A model generated the notes under the pieces. That model searched no databases. It saw nothing but the letters and a program-made list of their open reading frames with translations, and was not told the DNA's origin. Below are positions 10,726 to 20,833 of a stretch of DNA of 64,000 bases, in pieces (position 1 is the first letter of the stretch; each line of letters opens with the position of its first letter). Position numbers and translations under genes: made by a program. Source of the DNA: Belliella buryatensis (GTDB lineage: Bacteria; Bacteroidota; Bacteroidia; Cytophagales; Cyclobacteriaceae); the NCBI RefSeq assembly GCF_900188245.1, contig NZ_FZOK01000008.1:1-64000 (forward strand). Reading direction: 5' to 3'.

Positions 10726-11424
10726 TTACTTACTAGAGTTAAGTTTCATGAAAAAACTAACCAAATGATCCTCCCTCGATAAGTCATATTTATTTTCTTT
10801 AATAATTTGTTTGGCTAAAGCTTTATCTTGAGGCGACAATCCTTTTGTGATACTTGATGATTTAGCTCTAACAGAATTAACATCGCCAGAATCATCAATG
10901 ATATAAAATGATTGTTCAAACACAAACATCCTACCAGGCGTAGGAGTATAACTATTTTTTGGTGGAGTCACCAAATCTGAATAAAACTTCCTAACTAAAG
11001 TATACTTCTGCCCTTCTGCTAGTACATTCACAAAATCCTTTGTTGTCAAACCTTTGATATTTTCAAATCCATTTTTGAAAGTAAGTCTAGACAACAATCC
11101 TTCTTCTCTTGCTAAGACAATTGCTGGCCTTTCTAAAACAAATGAAGTTAGATAGCTTTTATCAAGTAAGATTTTATTTCCTGCTTCATTAATTACCTCT
11201 AACTCATTGTCATGAATATTTAATCTCGCCGAAATCTTCTCCTTCATTGAACCGCCTTTCATCGTCAAATCTGCATTACTCCATTCATCATATAAATAAG
11301 GAGAACCATCTATGCCAGAATAAGCCGTTACTCTTAAAGGGACTCCATTTAAATCAATATTTGCTATCTGACCATAAGATAGATTTGCAAGAAAAATTCC
11401 AAATACTATTAATAACTTTTTCAT
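10726..11424 (-). CDS. Secreted protein of unknown function
   Basis: I do not recognise a family. The 232-residue product has a signal peptide (KKLLIVFGIFLANLSYG, cleavage likely before QIA), so it is exported to the periplasm or beyond. The mature part is soluble, with no lipobox, membrane helix or sorting domain. The start codon lies one base past the stop of the upstream S8 protease gene, so the two are probably translated from one transcript. A role with that protease (inhibitor, chaperone or accessory) is only a guess from position. Confidence 0.8.
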   Translation of the reverse strand: MKKLLIVFGIFLANLSYGQIANIDLNGVPLRVTAYSGIDGSPYLYDEWSNADLTMKGGSMKEKISARLNIHDNELEVINEAGNKILLDKSYLTSFVLERPAIVLAREEGLLSRLTFKNGFENIKGLTTKDFVNVLAEGQKYTLVRKFYSDLVTPPKNSYTPTPGRMFVFEQSFYIIDDSGDVNSVRAKSSSITKGLSPQDKALAKQIIKENKYDLSREDHLVSFFMKLNSSK

Positions 11425-11425
11425 T

Positions 11426-14400
11426 TTAATTTTTTATAATTTTTTTACGCAAGATATAATTATTTGTCTTAATTAATAACAAATAAAGACCTTTTGGGCC
11501 AATTAATTGAAGTTCTATCTCTAAATCTTGATCTGCTTTGTATATACCTTGATTTCTAATCAATTTTCCTGTAACATCTAAAACATCAATTTCAATTTCG
11601 CCGATGTATTCATTAGATATTGCAACATTAATCATACCATTAGTAGGGTTTGGTCCTACAAAAACCCCAAATCTACTTAAATCAGGTTCTTGCTGAACAA
11701 TTGCTGTGATTATTACAGGGTCAGATATTCTATTACAATTACCTCCAAATATTGCTACCTGATAAGAACCATCACCTGTTGTCTGATATGATCTTGAGGT
11801 AGCTCCTTCAATAGGAGATCCGTTAAAATACCATTGATATCTTTCTCCAGGAGATTGTGAAGTCAAAAGATCACCATTGATTACAATGTTAGGCTTAGCA
11901 AGATTTGATGTAGCAACATTGACCACTTTCTGAATTTGAGTTTCAAATTCTCCCGAAGATATTATCAAGTCAACCTCAAATAATCCTGTATTTTCAAATT
12001 GAAAAAAAAGATTCTGCCCTGAACTTACTTGTTCACCATTAATTAACCATATATAATTATCAATTTCGCCCTCACTCAAATTTATAAATTCAGTAACTCC
12101 TCCTAAACATGCATAATCTACCCTGAAGTCAGCAAACAAAACATCCTCACATCTTAGTTGTATCCAATTATTAGAGTTTACTATTTGTGAATTTTCTCCC
12201 AAATTAATTATTGCATCACCTTGTAGGTCTACATTTATAACATCGACACCTTCCAAACAGTATTTTTTATATAAGTCATGAATTATAACTCCTCGATTTT
12301 CTGAACTAATAACACTTCTATTATTTCCAGAATTTGTTGATTCTATATTCTCTTGGACAAGAATTGAATTTCTATCCCCTAATTTTAAGTCACCACCATT
12401 TCTAAATTGAAGATAATTCACTGGTAACATTTCTGAATTTTGTATAAAAATTCCTCCAGACAGAATTAACCTATCAACAGGAGACTCACTTTGAAACATC
12501 AATATTCCAGATCCAGACATAATTACCTCACGTATTGGCCTTGTTGAACTATTAACAAATTCAGAACTTTCAACACCCGTAAAATTAAATCTAAGATTTG
12601 AACTGAAAAAAGCTTCAGAAGTAATTTCAACTTTCTTTTTAAAGTCTAATTCCTGAATAGCCCCAGCTAAAGACCCCGTATTATTTATACTTAGTTTATT
12701 AATTCTTAAATGAGTTGGTGTAACAGACAAACTAGAATTAATTGTCAATTCGTCAAGAGTAGTGGACTCCAATAAACTCCATAAACCTTGATCAATAATC
12801 AATTCTACGCCGTCGAACTCCGTATTGATCAAGGAAATAAGTTGTGTATTATTCGATTCAGTAGCAAAAGTTATTTTACCATTCTTAATTAAAGTGGCAT
12901 TACCTGCTATTCTTAGACCATCTCTAACTTGGATATTATTTCCATTCAGATCAATTTCTACATTTGAATCACCAAAAACATTCAAACTCGAAATTTCCAC
13001 TTGATTATTTAGAGCAACTAGGCTTACTTTTCCATCAAAAACAACTCTAGTACCACTTTCAGGCAACTTATTCGATGAACTCCCCTCTCTTGAGAAAGAC
13101 CAATTGTTAACATCATCCCACTGTCCATTATCAGGGCCAATCCAATATAATGTTTCAGTGCTTCCTTGTAATGAACCCGCTGTCATTACCAAAGAAAAAT
13201 TTTGTCCCCCATTAACTAGGTTACCTTTATGAGAGACACTAATGGTATATTTCCTCGCTTCAGGACTAGCAATAAAAACTTGTTCGATATTATCTCTAAA
13301 ATTATCCTCTGTCTGTCTAGCAGGCCCTGTGGCACCTCTTGATGGATCCAAAGACCAAGGGAAAAATTCTTTTCCTTGATCATCAAAAATTCTAAGATCT
13401 AAATCATTTACTAATTTCAAATCTGTAGGATTTAAAGAAATTGGAGATACATTTCCACTAGGGTCAGTCCAAGCAATTGTAGCTCTAATTGGAGTCACTC
13501 CATCAGAAATAAATTCAAACTCATAGGTACTGCCATTACTGAGAACTTCTTCTCTAATAAGATTAGAACTCCCATCTTCATTAAGAATAATCTCAGCTGC
13601 TGCTTTGGCGTCTAATAAACCCCATCCGAAAACATAATCAGGGCCATCATGTTGACCAGCTTCTTTTGTAGTGTTCAAGATAAGGGCTTTAAGCGTTGCT
13701 GCTAACATAAAATCATTATTATTCCTTTCTTTATATAACTGTTGTAAAAGAACTAAGGAACCAGCAACATTAGGCGATGCCATTGATGTACCTGAAAGTG
13801 AACCATAACTATCAGTAGTCCCACCATTAGCAATCGTAGTACTAAAAACATTAACACCAACACCTACTAAGTCAGGCTTAATCCTACCATCATCCGTAGG
13901 CCCCCAAGAAGAAAAAGAACTCATGGCCACTGAAGTTGGTCCAGTGTAAGAAGAAACTGAATTTACAGCTCCTACTGTAATCACATTTTTAGCTACACCT
14001 TCTGGACCGATTGTATCCTCTGGACCATCCGGCGGTCTGGTTCCATCGCCTACATCATTCCTATCATTACCAGCAGCCCATACTATGGTATAGTAGGGTT
14101 TTGCAAATGCCAAGTCATCTAAGCCCTTACTTTTTGTGGAATAAAAGCCAAACCTATAATCTTCTTCTGGACTAACAGAAGGATTACCAGACCACACCCA
14201 AGCACCACTAGAATTTCTATACCAACCCGTAACTATTCCATAAGAATGATTTGAAACAATATGACCATTGTTTTTTTCTACAGGATCATAAGCATTGGCG
14301 TTCATTTTTGACAAATCAGAATCCCAATTGAAAGCCCAGCCTGTAGCTTCATATGCCATTCCTCTTGCTCCTGAATTTACGCCAGAAGCCAGAACTGTAC

Positions 14401-14887
14401 CCGTCACATGGGTTGCATGATTGCTTAAATTCTCAGACGAACCATCTATTTGAGTTAAACGATTTCCAAATTCCACATGATCAGGCTTTGGTCTAGTTTG
14501 ATCGTAAATACCCACAGTAATTCCATTGCCAGTAAGATTCAACCCTAAATCACCACCAGGCCTTAATGCAGTAGCTCCAACAGAATTGGCTGCTCCCACA
14601 TTTTTAGTAGAATAATAAATTGGGAAATTAGATTCATCAAAATACTGGAGAGTTGCGGTTACATTATTTTCTAGTTCTAGAAAAATTGGAATATTTCTCT
14701 TTTGAGCTATTGATTTGATTTCTTCCTTAGGTAAAAGTAAATCTTTATAGGTTTTATTGAAATTTACAATAATGTCATACCTAGCTGTCTTTATATTTTC
14801 TTTGACATCCTTATTTGCATTTTCTTGTGAATATGAAATTTGAAAAATTGCCAATGAAAATATTAGTGTTATAATACTCTTAATCAT
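11426..14887 (-). CDS. Secreted subtilisin-like (S8) serine protease with type IX sorting domain
   Basis: This extracellular endopeptidase has a signal peptide (about 1-20) and a short propeptide. The catalytic domain has Asp129 (GIYDQT), His157 (NHATHVTG), oxyanion Asn274 (AAGND) and Ser368 (GTSMASP). A beta-sandwich follows, then a long repetitive region (about 590-960) and a PKD-like module. The C-terminal type IX secretion sorting domain runs from NPTNGMINVAIS through LDVTGK to a basic tail. At 1153 residues it is a multidomain surface or secreted enzyme. It follows the SusC/SusD operon across a terminator, suggesting joint use of protein substrates. Confidence 0.93.
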   Translation of the reverse strand: MIKSIITLIFSLAIFQISYSQENANKDVKENIKTARYDIIVNFNKTYKDLLLPKEEIKSIAQKRNIPIFLELENNVTATLQYFDESNFPIYYSTKNVGAANSVGATALRPGGDLGLNLTGNGITVGIYDQTRPKPDHVEFGNRLTQIDGSSENLSNHATHVTGTVLASGVNSGARGMAYEATGWAFNWDSDLSKMNANAYDPVEKNNGHIVSNHSYGIVTGWYRNSSGAWVWSGNPSVSPEEDYRFGFYSTKSKGLDDLAFAKPYYTIVWAAGNDRNDVGDGTRPPDGPEDTIGPEGVAKNVITVGAVNSVSSYTGPTSVAMSSFSSWGPTDDGRIKPDLVGVGVNVFSTTIANGGTTDSYGSLSGTSMASPNVAGSLVLLQQLYKERNNNDFMLAATLKALILNTTKEAGQHDGPDYVFGWGLLDAKAAAEIILNEDGSSNLIREEVLSNGSTYEFEFISDGVTPIRATIAWTDPSGNVSPISLNPTDLKLVNDLDLRIFDDQGKEFFPWSLDPSRGATGPARQTEDNFRDNIEQVFIASPEARKYTISVSHKGNLVNGGQNFSLVMTAGSLQGSTETLYWIGPDNGQWDDVNNWSFSREGSSSNKLPESGTRVVFDGKVSLVALNNQVEISSLNVFGDSNVEIDLNGNNIQVRDGLRIAGNATLIKNGKITFATESNNTQLISLINTEFDGVELIIDQGLWSLLESTTLDELTINSSLSVTPTHLRINKLSINNTGSLAGAIQELDFKKKVEITSEAFFSSNLRFNFTGVESSEFVNSSTRPIREVIMSGSGILMFQSESPVDRLILSGGIFIQNSEMLPVNYLQFRNGGDLKLGDRNSILVQENIESTNSGNNRSVISSENRGVIIHDLYKKYCLEGVDVINVDLQGDAIINLGENSQIVNSNNWIQLRCEDVLFADFRVDYACLGGVTEFINLSEGEIDNYIWLINGEQVSSGQNLFFQFENTGLFEVDLIISSGEFETQIQKVVNVATSNLAKPNIVINGDLLTSQSPGERYQWYFNGSPIEGATSRSYQTTGDGSYQVAIFGGNCNRISDPVIITAIVQQEPDLSRFGVFVGPNPTNGMINVAISNEYIGEIEIDVLDVTGKLIRNQGIYKADQDLEIELQLIGPKGLYLLLIKTNNYILRKKIIKN

Positions 14888-14932
14888 AGGTTACTTTTTA
14901 TTGTAAATAACTCATAATTTAAGCGTAAGTTC

Positions 14933-14962
14933 AAAAAAAAAGAGGGTAAAACCCTCTTTTTT
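14933..14962 (-). terminator. Terminator between the SusCD operon and the S8 protease gene
   Basis: AGAGGG and CCCTCT, extended by A/T runs, form an 11-12 bp stem around TAAAA. On the minus strand a long T run follows, so the protease probably has its own promoter or depends on read-through. Confidence 0.85.
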
Positions 14963-14985
14963 ATAAGAATTAATTATTTCAATTA

Positions 14986-15840
14986 TTAATCTTCAACTAA
15001 TGTCAACACGACTGTACCGCCATCACCCCAAGTATTACTCCAAGTAATGGTAATAGTATCGTCAGAGTTTACAACTCCTTCAATTGTAAAAGGATCTCCA
15101 TAACGATCAACATTAGTAGAAGCACCATCTATAACGTCACAAGTATCAGAAAACCTTCCCACAGGTCTAGAATCACTATAGATACCTGGGTACATTCCAA
15201 ATGACATATCATTTACTTGATATACACCTGTTGCTACTTGTGTTACAGTCACCTCATTTGCAGCATTAATTACAAAATTAGTGGCTGTCTGTGCTGCTCC
15301 ACCAGAACCATCTCCAGTTTGTAATCTTTCCCAGAAAACGGTATATGTTCCAGCAAGATCCGATGGACAAATAACTCTAATTCTAAAATCAAGCGTTTTG
15401 TAATTTTCAGCTATGGTTGCGCCAGTAGCCGTAGTCATCGTCAACAACAAATCAGGCGTTTCAGAAGGATCAATATTTCCAGTCAAAACTCTGATTGGGA
15501 AATTAACAACATTCTGTCCAGCTGGAATCGTAATTGTGGAGGAAGGTAACTCGTAATGAACACCTTCTATCGCAGTAGAAGCAGGGTCTGCAGCTACTGT
15601 AATCGTGATCGGAGATGATTGCGCTGCAGCAACAAGGTTTACTTGAAATTCTGTTACATCAACTTGAGTTGAACTGGTTCTAACAAAGTTTCTTGTCACC
15701 CCATTGGGTAGATTAGCATTTTGCCACTCTACTTGTACACCATCCCATAAGATGGTAGTGCCAGGCTCATCGAAACATGCAGTTGTCGCAAACATGGTTA
15801 GCAAAACTGCCATTAGGCTATATAATTTATTCAATTTCAT
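14986..15840 (-). CDS. SusCD-associated surface lipoprotein (SusE-like position)
   Basis: This 284-residue lipoprotein has the lipobox FATTAC (Cys22). The first half resembles a Calx-beta/DUF-type beta-sandwich (EGVHYELPSSTITIPAGQ). The second half is a beta-rich domain with repeated Gly/Asp turns. It is the third gene of the SusC-SusD operon, 13 bases after susD. In known systems proteins in this position are cell-surface ligand-binding lipoproteins. The ligand is unknown. Confidence 0.8.
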   Translation of the reverse strand: MKLNKLYSLMAVLLTMFATTACFDEPGTTILWDGVQVEWQNANLPNGVTRNFVRTSSTQVDVTEFQVNLVAAAQSSPITITVAADPASTAIEGVHYELPSSTITIPAGQNVVNFPIRVLTGNIDPSETPDLLLTMTTATGATIAENYKTLDFRIRVICPSDLAGTYTVFWERLQTGDGSGGAAQTATNFVINAANEVTVTQVATGVYQVNDMSFGMYPGIYSDSRPVGRFSDTCDVIDGASTNVDRYGDPFTIEGVVNSDDTITITWSNTWGDGGTVVLTLVED

Positions 15841-15853
15841 GATTTTCTTAATT

Positions 15854-17302
15854 TTAGTTATAACCTGGGTTATCTACCAACAATTCGTTCAACTGAAGTT
15901 GAGCAAGAGGGAGTGGAGCAAGAAGTCTATAGTCATTGTAAGGAAGATCTTCAAATCTACCGCCTTTAGTGATTGGCATACCATTTCTTTTCAGATCAAA
16001 GAATCTATGACCTTCTAATACCAATTCAATTCTTCTCTCGTCCATGATCTTGTTGAATAAAGCATTGCCAGAAAGATCAGCCGCCACAGGCCCCAGACCT
16101 CTACGACTTCTCAAAGCATTAATATCAGCTCTTGCTCCTGCGTTATCTCCAGTTTTCTGTCTAGCCTCAGCTCTTGTAAGATAAAGTTCAGAAGCTCTCA
16201 TGATAGGAAGGTTTTCCAAGAAATCTCCTTTATGACCGAGCCACTTGGCACTTCTAAATACTACTTCTGGTGAACCAGTTCTAGTGGTCTGAATCCAAGT
16301 ATTTCTTCTCACATCCCCCTCTTCATATTTATCTAATAAATCTTGAGTTGCAGTTAAAATAAACTGTGCAGAAGGGAAAACATTCGCTACCAAAGAACAA
16401 ACAGAGTTATTCACACCGTCCACTCCTGACCAATCGACAGCTCTAATTTCAACTTCGAAAATAGACTCTGGATTAGGTGCTGTAGAAAATGCAGAAACAT
16501 AATTCGCAGGAGTCAAAAGACCTGAACCATCATTTCCAAGACCGAATGTAGTCATCGCTTGAGAAGCCATAGCAGCTGCTTCAGCATTTTTACCACCATA
16601 AAGGTAAATTCTTGCCAGTAAGGCCTCGGCAGCACCCTTAGAAATTCTATACACTCCTGAAGATCCAACTGCAGCAGTTGGCAACAACGGAATGGCTGCT
16701 AATAAATCAGCCTCCATTTGTGCATATAATTCCGTATTGGTAACTCTAGCTCTAAAATCCGCATTAGAGAAACCTAAAGTAGGTGTTGTTCTGAGAATAG
16801 TAGTCAAGTTCCATCCATTCACTTCTCTACCGGGCTCGTAACCATATACCTTAGCGTGATTATGATAAAGGAGCGCTCTAATAGCTAAGGCCTCTCCTTT
16901 TACCCTATTTTTCAATGCTTGAGAACCTGGCAAATCAGGATCATCAATGGCATCTATGATAATATTAGTATCATTAATCGTAGAGAAATATCCTGTACCC
17001 CAGAGACCTATATGAGCTCTGTCTGCATTTTGTTCTTGACCAATATAACGTCCAGTATTTGCAATAATTCTCAAGTTATCTGCCATCACATCTGGCGCAA
17101 CAATCAAAGTTTGACCGTAAACACCAAATCCTCTTAAACCACCATATGCTGAAAACAAAAGAGATTGATAACCTTCTGCATCTGCAAATGCTATTTGGGT
17201 AGTTAAACTTTGCCTTGGCTCAGTATCTAATAGGTCAGAACAAGAACTGCTAGCCACAGTTAAAGCACTACCTAAAGCCAAAATTTTAAATATATTTTTC
17301 AT
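15854..17302 (-). CDS. SusD/RagB-family nutrient-binding outer membrane lipoprotein
   Basis: It caps the SusC transporter and captures substrate at the cell surface. A lipobox precedes Cys21 in ASSSCSDLLDTEP, and the SSCSDLLD start is typical of the family. The helical TPR-like body and the C-terminal ERRIELVLEGHRFFDLKR motif (about 425-442) are diagnostic. Length (482) is normal. It is co-transcribed with the SusC gene 13 bases upstream. No glycan-degrading enzyme lies nearby; the only hydrolase is the downstream S8 protease, so a peptide substrate is a reasonable guess. Confidence 0.95.
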   Translation of the reverse strand: MKNIFKILALGSALTVASSSCSDLLDTEPRQSLTTQIAFADAEGYQSLLFSAYGGLRGFGVYGQTLIVAPDVMADNLRIIANTGRYIGQEQNADRAHIGLWGTGYFSTINDTNIIIDAIDDPDLPGSQALKNRVKGEALAIRALLYHNHAKVYGYEPGREVNGWNLTTILRTTPTLGFSNADFRARVTNTELYAQMEADLLAAIPLLPTAAVGSSGVYRISKGAAEALLARIYLYGGKNAEAAAMASQAMTTFGLGNDGSGLLTPANYVSAFSTAPNPESIFEVEIRAVDWSGVDGVNNSVCSLVANVFPSAQFILTATQDLLDKYEEGDVRRNTWIQTTRTGSPEVVFRSAKWLGHKGDFLENLPIMRASELYLTRAEARQKTGDNAGARADINALRSRRGLGPVAADLSGNALFNKIMDERRIELVLEGHRFFDLKRNGMPITKGGRFEDLPYNDYRLLAPLPLAQLQLNELLVDNPGYN

Positions 17303-17315
17303 ATCTGATTTCTAA

Positions 17316-20288
17316 TTAGAAGTTAAGACTTACACCAGCAGTGAATTGCTTAGAGTTTGGAAAGGCTCCAAAAGTACTTCCAAGAGAGTTTGCCTCTGGA
17401 TCTATACCATTATACTTTGTAAAAGTCAACATGTTGATTCCTTGAACAAACAAATTAGCTTGTCTCATACCAAGTTTTGAAGCCAAAGCGTTAGGCATTG
17501 CATAGTTCAGAGTCACCTGCTTCAATCTGATATAGCTACCATCACTTAGAAGTCTAGTAGAAGCTTGGTTCACATTAGATGTACCCGGCTCCTGACCCCC
17601 TTCAAAAGGCCTTGCTGTATTGGTGATATCACCTGGCTGTCTCCAATAATCATTCATTGCTCTTAACTGGTTGCCTGGACCAGTACCCATACTTGCTAGA
17701 TTATATAAATCTTGGTTGAATGCTAGGTTACCAAACTGGTACTGGAAGAATACTTCCATAGAGAATGGGCCATAAGAGAAGTTGTTTGAAAGACCACCAT
17801 AAGAGCTAGGTAGTGCACTACCTATGTATCTAACAGAACCAGTACCCGTAATGTAAGTATAGTTACCTGCTCCATCATCAAACATCTGACGACCATTGGC
17901 TGGATTAACACCAAGAAACTCGTTCATATAATAGAAAGAGATAGGCTTGCCTACTATCAAGTCATTCCCAATTCTATCCAAATTATCATACAAAGAGATC
18001 AACTCATTTTGCAAGAAAGTCACATTGAACGCTGTAGTCCATCTGAATTTACCAGCTACAATATTTGTAGTCTGCAAATCAAAATCTATACCTTGGTTTC
18101 TAACTTGTCCAGTATTTCTGGTAATAGAACCAAAACCTGAATCAGCAGGGAGGGGAGTACCAAAAAGAAGCTCATTTGAATTCTTTCTCCAGAAATCAAC
18201 TGTACCAATGATTCTACCATTGAATAAAGTCCAATCAAGACCTATATTGTAGGTTTCAGCTTCTTCCCAAGTAAGGAGATCATTACCTAATTGAGATAGT
18301 GCCAAACCTCCTTGTCCAAGATATTGACCAGCATTTCCTACAAGCGTTCTAGAAGCAAAGTTAGGAATGCTTGAGTTACCGGTCACACCATAAGATGCTC
18401 TCATTCTCAAGTTATCCAACCATGTTACATCTTGAAGGAATGATTCAGATGACATTCTCCAACCTGCAGACACTGCACCGAAAGTACCCCATCTGTTTTG
18501 CTCACCAAATCTTGAGTGACCATCTCTTCTCAAAGTAAAGTCAGCAGTGTATCTATCGTCATATTCGTATTTAGCTTGACTGAATACACCTGACCTTTTG
18601 AATTCGGTGAAGTTACCACCAATGGCAAAAGGAACAGCTGCATTTTGTAAATATCTCAATGCTGGATTAGCAAAACCTCTACCTGTAGCAGTTTGAAGCT
18701 CAGATTGAGAACCCACATATTCAAATCCTAAGATACCAGATACAGTGTGAACATCGTTGAACTTCTTGTTGAAGTTGAAGTTATGGTTGGTATTGATGTT
18801 ATTATTTCTTCTGTCTGTATATGAAGCAGATCCACCATAAGAAGAGAACGCTGGGATTGTAGCAGGTCTATGGTTTTCATCTCTGTTATCAGAAAAATCT
18901 ATACCGAAATAAGAGGTAAAGCTCAACCATGGAGCAAATTGATAGTTCAACTGCAAATTAGAAACAGATTGAACAGTAGTACCTCTTCTCAACTCTTCGT
19001 TGACACCTTGTACAATGTTGTATCCAAAGAGGTGAGCTGATGGATATGGAGCAAATGATCCATCTTCATTGTAAATTGGAACATTTGGTCTCGCAGAAAA
19101 TCCGGCAACAAAAGGGCCATTCACAAAATTACCTCTATCAATCGTACCATTGGTTCTTTGATAAGCCAAAGACAAATTAGCTGATACCGTCAATCTCTTA
19201 TTAGGCCTGTGCGTTAAGTTCAATCTAGCAGTAGATCTTTGATAATCTGACATGATGATTTGAGCTTCTTGGTTAGTATGTGATCCAGATAAGAAAAACT
19301 GTGTTTTCTCATCACCACCAGAAACTGAAAGATCATAAATACCCAATTGACCAGTTCTATAAAGTGCTCCTAGCCAATCAGTAGATTGAAGATTTGGATC
19401 CTCTGGATTACCAAATATATTAGCAGCATTTGCAGGGTTCAATCCAGCATTGATGTAAGCCTCTCTTTTGATTGAGGCAAATTCTCTTGCATCCATTACA
19501 TCATAAAGATTCAAAGGTTGAACTATACCTCTCTGTACTGAGAGCCTAACTTTAGTATCACCTTTAGCACCTCTTTTTGTAGTAATCAAAACTACTCCAT
19601 TAGCCGCTTGAGCTCCGTAGATCGCAGCAGCAGCAGCATCCTTCAAAACCTCAATTGATTCAATGTCATTTGGGTTGATAGATGCTAAGGCATTTTGAGA
19701 ACCTTGACCTGAAAGACCACCACTTGACACCTGAACTCCATCCACAATATATAGTGGATCATTACCAGCATTAATGGAACCGACACCTCGAATTCGAACC
19801 GTAAGTGTACCACCTGGTTGACCAGTAGTAGAAGTAACTTGAACACCAGCAATACGTCCTTGCATCGCTCTATCAAACGACTGCATTGGCAAATCTTGGA
19901 AGACTTCACCTTTCACAGAAGCAATCGCACCAGTAATTTCTCTTTTTGATTGATCACCATATGATGTTACTACGAATTCAGATAGTGATTGAACATCAGG
20001 TTCCATAGTTACATCAACTACTGATCTTCTTCCGATGTTAACTTCCTGCGCTCTCAATCCAATGAAAGTGAAGGTTAATACATTGTTTGATTCTGGTACA
20101 TTAATAGAATACTTACCATCAAGATCAGTAGCTGTCCCGATAGTAGTTCCTTTGACCAGAACTGTAACACCTGGAACCGGTTGATTATCTTCACTAGAAA
20201 TCACCGTCCCAGTTACAACACGACTTTGAGCAAATGCCGAAGCACCTACAAAAAGAAGCGCGAGTCCTAGAAGTAAAACTTTCCTCAT
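17316..20288 (-). CDS. SusC/RagA-family TonB-linked outer membrane transporter
   Basis: This energy-dependent outer membrane importer works with SusD. After a signal peptide (to about residue 20) comes a carboxypeptidase-regulatory-like domain (TGTVISSEDNQPVPGVTVLVKG). The plug follows (GRIAGVQVTS, VRIRGVGSINAGNDPLYIVDG), then a long beta-barrel ending in an aromatic residue (GVSLNF). It has 990 residues. It is first in the operon, with a conserved leader motif 10 bases before the start that it shares with the second SusC gene of the window. Confidence 0.96.
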   Translation of the reverse strand: MRKVLLLGLALLFVGASAFAQSRVVTGTVISSEDNQPVPGVTVLVKGTTIGTATDLDGKYSINVPESNNVLTFTFIGLRAQEVNIGRRSVVDVTMEPDVQSLSEFVVTSYGDQSKREITGAIASVKGEVFQDLPMQSFDRAMQGRIAGVQVTSTTGQPGGTLTVRIRGVGSINAGNDPLYIVDGVQVSSGGLSGQGSQNALASINPNDIESIEVLKDAAAAAIYGAQAANGVVLITTKRGAKGDTKVRLSVQRGIVQPLNLYDVMDAREFASIKREAYINAGLNPANAANIFGNPEDPNLQSTDWLGALYRTGQLGIYDLSVSGGDEKTQFFLSGSHTNQEAQIIMSDYQRSTARLNLTHRPNKRLTVSANLSLAYQRTNGTIDRGNFVNGPFVAGFSARPNVPIYNEDGSFAPYPSAHLFGYNIVQGVNEELRRGTTVQSVSNLQLNYQFAPWLSFTSYFGIDFSDNRDENHRPATIPAFSSYGGSASYTDRRNNNINTNHNFNFNKKFNDVHTVSGILGFEYVGSQSELQTATGRGFANPALRYLQNAAVPFAIGGNFTEFKRSGVFSQAKYEYDDRYTADFTLRRDGHSRFGEQNRWGTFGAVSAGWRMSSESFLQDVTWLDNLRMRASYGVTGNSSIPNFASRTLVGNAGQYLGQGGLALSQLGNDLLTWEEAETYNIGLDWTLFNGRIIGTVDFWRKNSNELLFGTPLPADSGFGSITRNTGQVRNQGIDFDLQTTNIVAGKFRWTTAFNVTFLQNELISLYDNLDRIGNDLIVGKPISFYYMNEFLGVNPANGRQMFDDGAGNYTYITGTGSVRYIGSALPSSYGGLSNNFSYGPFSMEVFFQYQFGNLAFNQDLYNLASMGTGPGNQLRAMNDYWRQPGDITNTARPFEGGQEPGTSNVNQASTRLLSDGSYIRLKQVTLNYAMPNALASKLGMRQANLFVQGINMLTFTKYNGIDPEANSLGSTFGAFPNSKQFTAGVSLNF

Positions 20289-20298
20289 ATTTGTTTTT

Positions 20299-20313
20299 TT
20301 TGGTTTAACGATA
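20299..20313 (-). promoter_or_regulatory. Conserved leader motif in front of the first susC gene
   Basis: The minus strand reads TATCGTTAAACCAAA, ending 10 bases before the ATG. The identical 15 bases lie 9 bases before the second susC start (37095-37109). It may be a translation-initiation or post-transcriptional control element. Confidence 0.55.
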
Positions 20314-20833
20314 GCTCAATTTTATTCATTAACTCGATATAATCCAACTATTATCAAAAAATTTAAAAGTGATCTCTGGTCAATTCACAAATATTGAAAT
20401 AGGTTTTTGAATCAATTAAAGAATATAATTCTACTAGTGACCGCTAATAAAGAAACAAAACCAAAATAAGACTGATATATTTAATGTTAATCAAAATATA
20501 ATTTTTTTTTAACCTTTATTAACGACTCATTTATACTAAAAACTAAATTGATAACTAGGTAATTTCTTTAGTTATTTACATAAAAATTTAAAAAAATAAA
20601 CTTTAAAAATCAAAAACATATAAAATATAATTATTTTTATTTTTTTTATACTTTTTATATGTAGTTTTTGAATAAATAAAAATGAATCTTATATTTAAAA
20701 TAATATGATTGAGCCCCAACAAAAGATTCATTTTGCGCAAAAAATTTCTCTACAATATTAAAATAGTTTAATTTATAAATAGACAACATTATGGCACTAC
20801 AAAATTTAATAACACCATATTATTTGTCAAACA
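20314..20833. other. Long AT-rich intergenic region upstream of the first SusCD operon
   Basis: These roughly 520 bases hold no credible gene. The stretch is very rich in A and T with imperfect inverted repeats (ACATATAAAA near 20618 against TTTTATATGT near 20653). No TAnnTTTG element is evident on the minus strand. It presumably contains the promoter of susC and the 3' end of the OmpA-gene transcript. Confidence 0.5.
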
